Part shown: one piece after another, positions 7,372 to 7,745 of the stretch
Position numbering within the stretch: the first letter of the stretch is position 1
How the letters are laid out: each line of letters starts with the position of its first letter
Assembly (NCBI GenBank): GCA_913046155.1
Contig: CAJWRY010000067.1
Coordinates: 1 to 7,745, forward strand
DNA: 7,745 nt
Source of the DNA: an uncultured Candidatus Nemicrothrix sp.
GTDB taxonomy: Bacteria; Actinomycetota; Acidimicrobiia; Acidimicrobiales; UBA8592
Direction: 5' to 3'
Notes under the pieces: generated by a model
What the model was told of the DNA's origin: nothing
The model's input: the letters and a program-made list of their open reading frames with translations, nothing else
Databases searched by the model: none
Position numbers and translations under genes: made by a program

Positions 7372-7745
7372 ATGAGCCGGTATTATCGTTATATGTCAGT
7401 TGATGAAACACAGGTCAGCGCCAATGCGTTAGAAGTCACCGACGCCGCCTTGTCCACCGTATTAGAGGTGCGGTCAGAGGAAGAGAACCCAGAATCCACT
7501 GCTCTCAGAGTAGCCATAACTGGATCAAACGGACCCGAATTCTCTTATGACCTCTCTTTCGAAGATATTGACGAAGCTGGACCTGAAGACCACATATACC
7601 AAGTCAGCGAACTAACCGTCATCATCCCCCAAGCTGATCTTGAGAACTTAACAGGCGCCACTCTTGACCTTCCAAGCAATCCGATGCAAGGCGGATTAGT
7701 GATACGAAACCCTAATCGTCCAAAAATGTTAGAAGGTGAAGATAT
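7372..7745 (+). CDS. NifU-family (NfuA-like) Fe-S protein, N-terminal degenerate A-type carrier domain (3' end outside window)
   Basis: The frame runs from ATG at 7372 to the window end: 124 complete codons with no stop. It resembles the N-terminal half of actinobacterial and Chloroflexota NifU-family proteins with NfuA architecture: EVTDAALSTVLEVRSEE (21-37), ALRVAITGSNGPEFSYDLSF (44-63), LTVIIPQADLENLTGATLDL (81-100) and GGLVIRNPNRP (107-117). This is the IscA/HesB fold, but the visible part has no cysteine, so the Fe-S ligands of true A-type carriers are absent, as in the degenerate N-terminal domain of NfuA. In that family the cluster is held by a CxxC motif in a C-terminal Nfu domain, which should lie past the window end. 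The family delivers 4Fe-4S clusters to target enzymes in the cytoplasm. The start is uncertain: 7372 or 7393 (residue 8). An in-frame stop at 7318-7320 limits upstream extension. A stand-alone IscA-like protein is less likely given the missing cysteines. Confidence 0.75.
   Translation, partial: MSRYYRYMSVDETQVSANALEVTDAALSTVLEVRSEEENPESTALRVAITGSNGPEFSYDLSFEDIDEAGPEDHIYQVSELTVIIPQADLENLTGATLDLPSNPMQGGLVIRNPNRPKMLEGED
7381..7386 (+). promoter_or_regulatory. Possible -10 element (TATTAT) for a leaderless transcript starting at the ATG at 7393
   Basis: TATTAT fits the TAnnnT pattern of bacterial -10 elements. Six bases separate its last T from the A of the ATG at 7393, the spacing expected if transcription began on that ATG. 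Neither this ATG nor the one at 7372 has a Shine-Dalgarno site. If this is the promoter, the real start is 7393 and the seven codons from 7372 are not translated. No convincing -35 element is seen, so the call is tentative. Confidence 0.25.

Overview
The window looks like chromosomal DNA from a member of the Chloroflexota, possibly a marine Dehalococcoidia/SAR202-type lineage. This is inferred from protein architecture and moderate base composition (roughly mid-40s % GC by eye), not from any marker gene. The main clue is the pairing of two rare membrane-protein families, known as TIGR03662 ('YYY' membrane protein, DUF2298) and TIGR03663 (NCBI name: flippase activity-associated protein Agl23). 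They are found sporadically, mainly in Chloroflexi and some archaea, often in the same genomes and close together.

Layout: (1) 1-618 (+) is the 3' end of a gene whose visible product is two membrane segments plus a soluble C-terminal domain of about 150 residues, typical of multi-spanning GT-C-type transferases. (2) 615-2594 (+) is a complete 659-aa TIGR03663/Agl23-like protein. It overlaps gene 1 by the four bases ATGA and has its own AGGA ribosome binding site, so the two are probably one translationally coupled operon. (3) 2568-7268 (-) is a 1566-aa double-module membrane protein: an N-terminal PMT/GT39-like glycosyltransferase module joined to a DUF2298/YYY module with a soluble tail. It converges on gene 2, and the two stop codons cross over by 27 bp. 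(4) 7269-7371 is a 103-bp divergent intergenic region. (5) 7372 to the window end (+) is the N-terminal part of a NifU-family (NfuA-like) iron-sulfur protein, with the degenerate, cysteine-free A-type carrier domain visible. Its CxxC Nfu domain should lie beyond the window.

How the genes may work together: three large membrane proteins, carrying four GT-C-like or DUF2298 modules in all, sit side by side. Known GT-C enzymes move sugars from polyprenyl-phosphate carriers on the outer face of the membrane, so the cluster could be part of a surface glycosylation or glycolipid pathway. No donor, acceptor or product can be read from the sequence. The NfuA-like gene is probably an unrelated housekeeping neighbour. 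I saw no RNA genes, mobile elements, CRISPR arrays or convincing intrinsic terminators.
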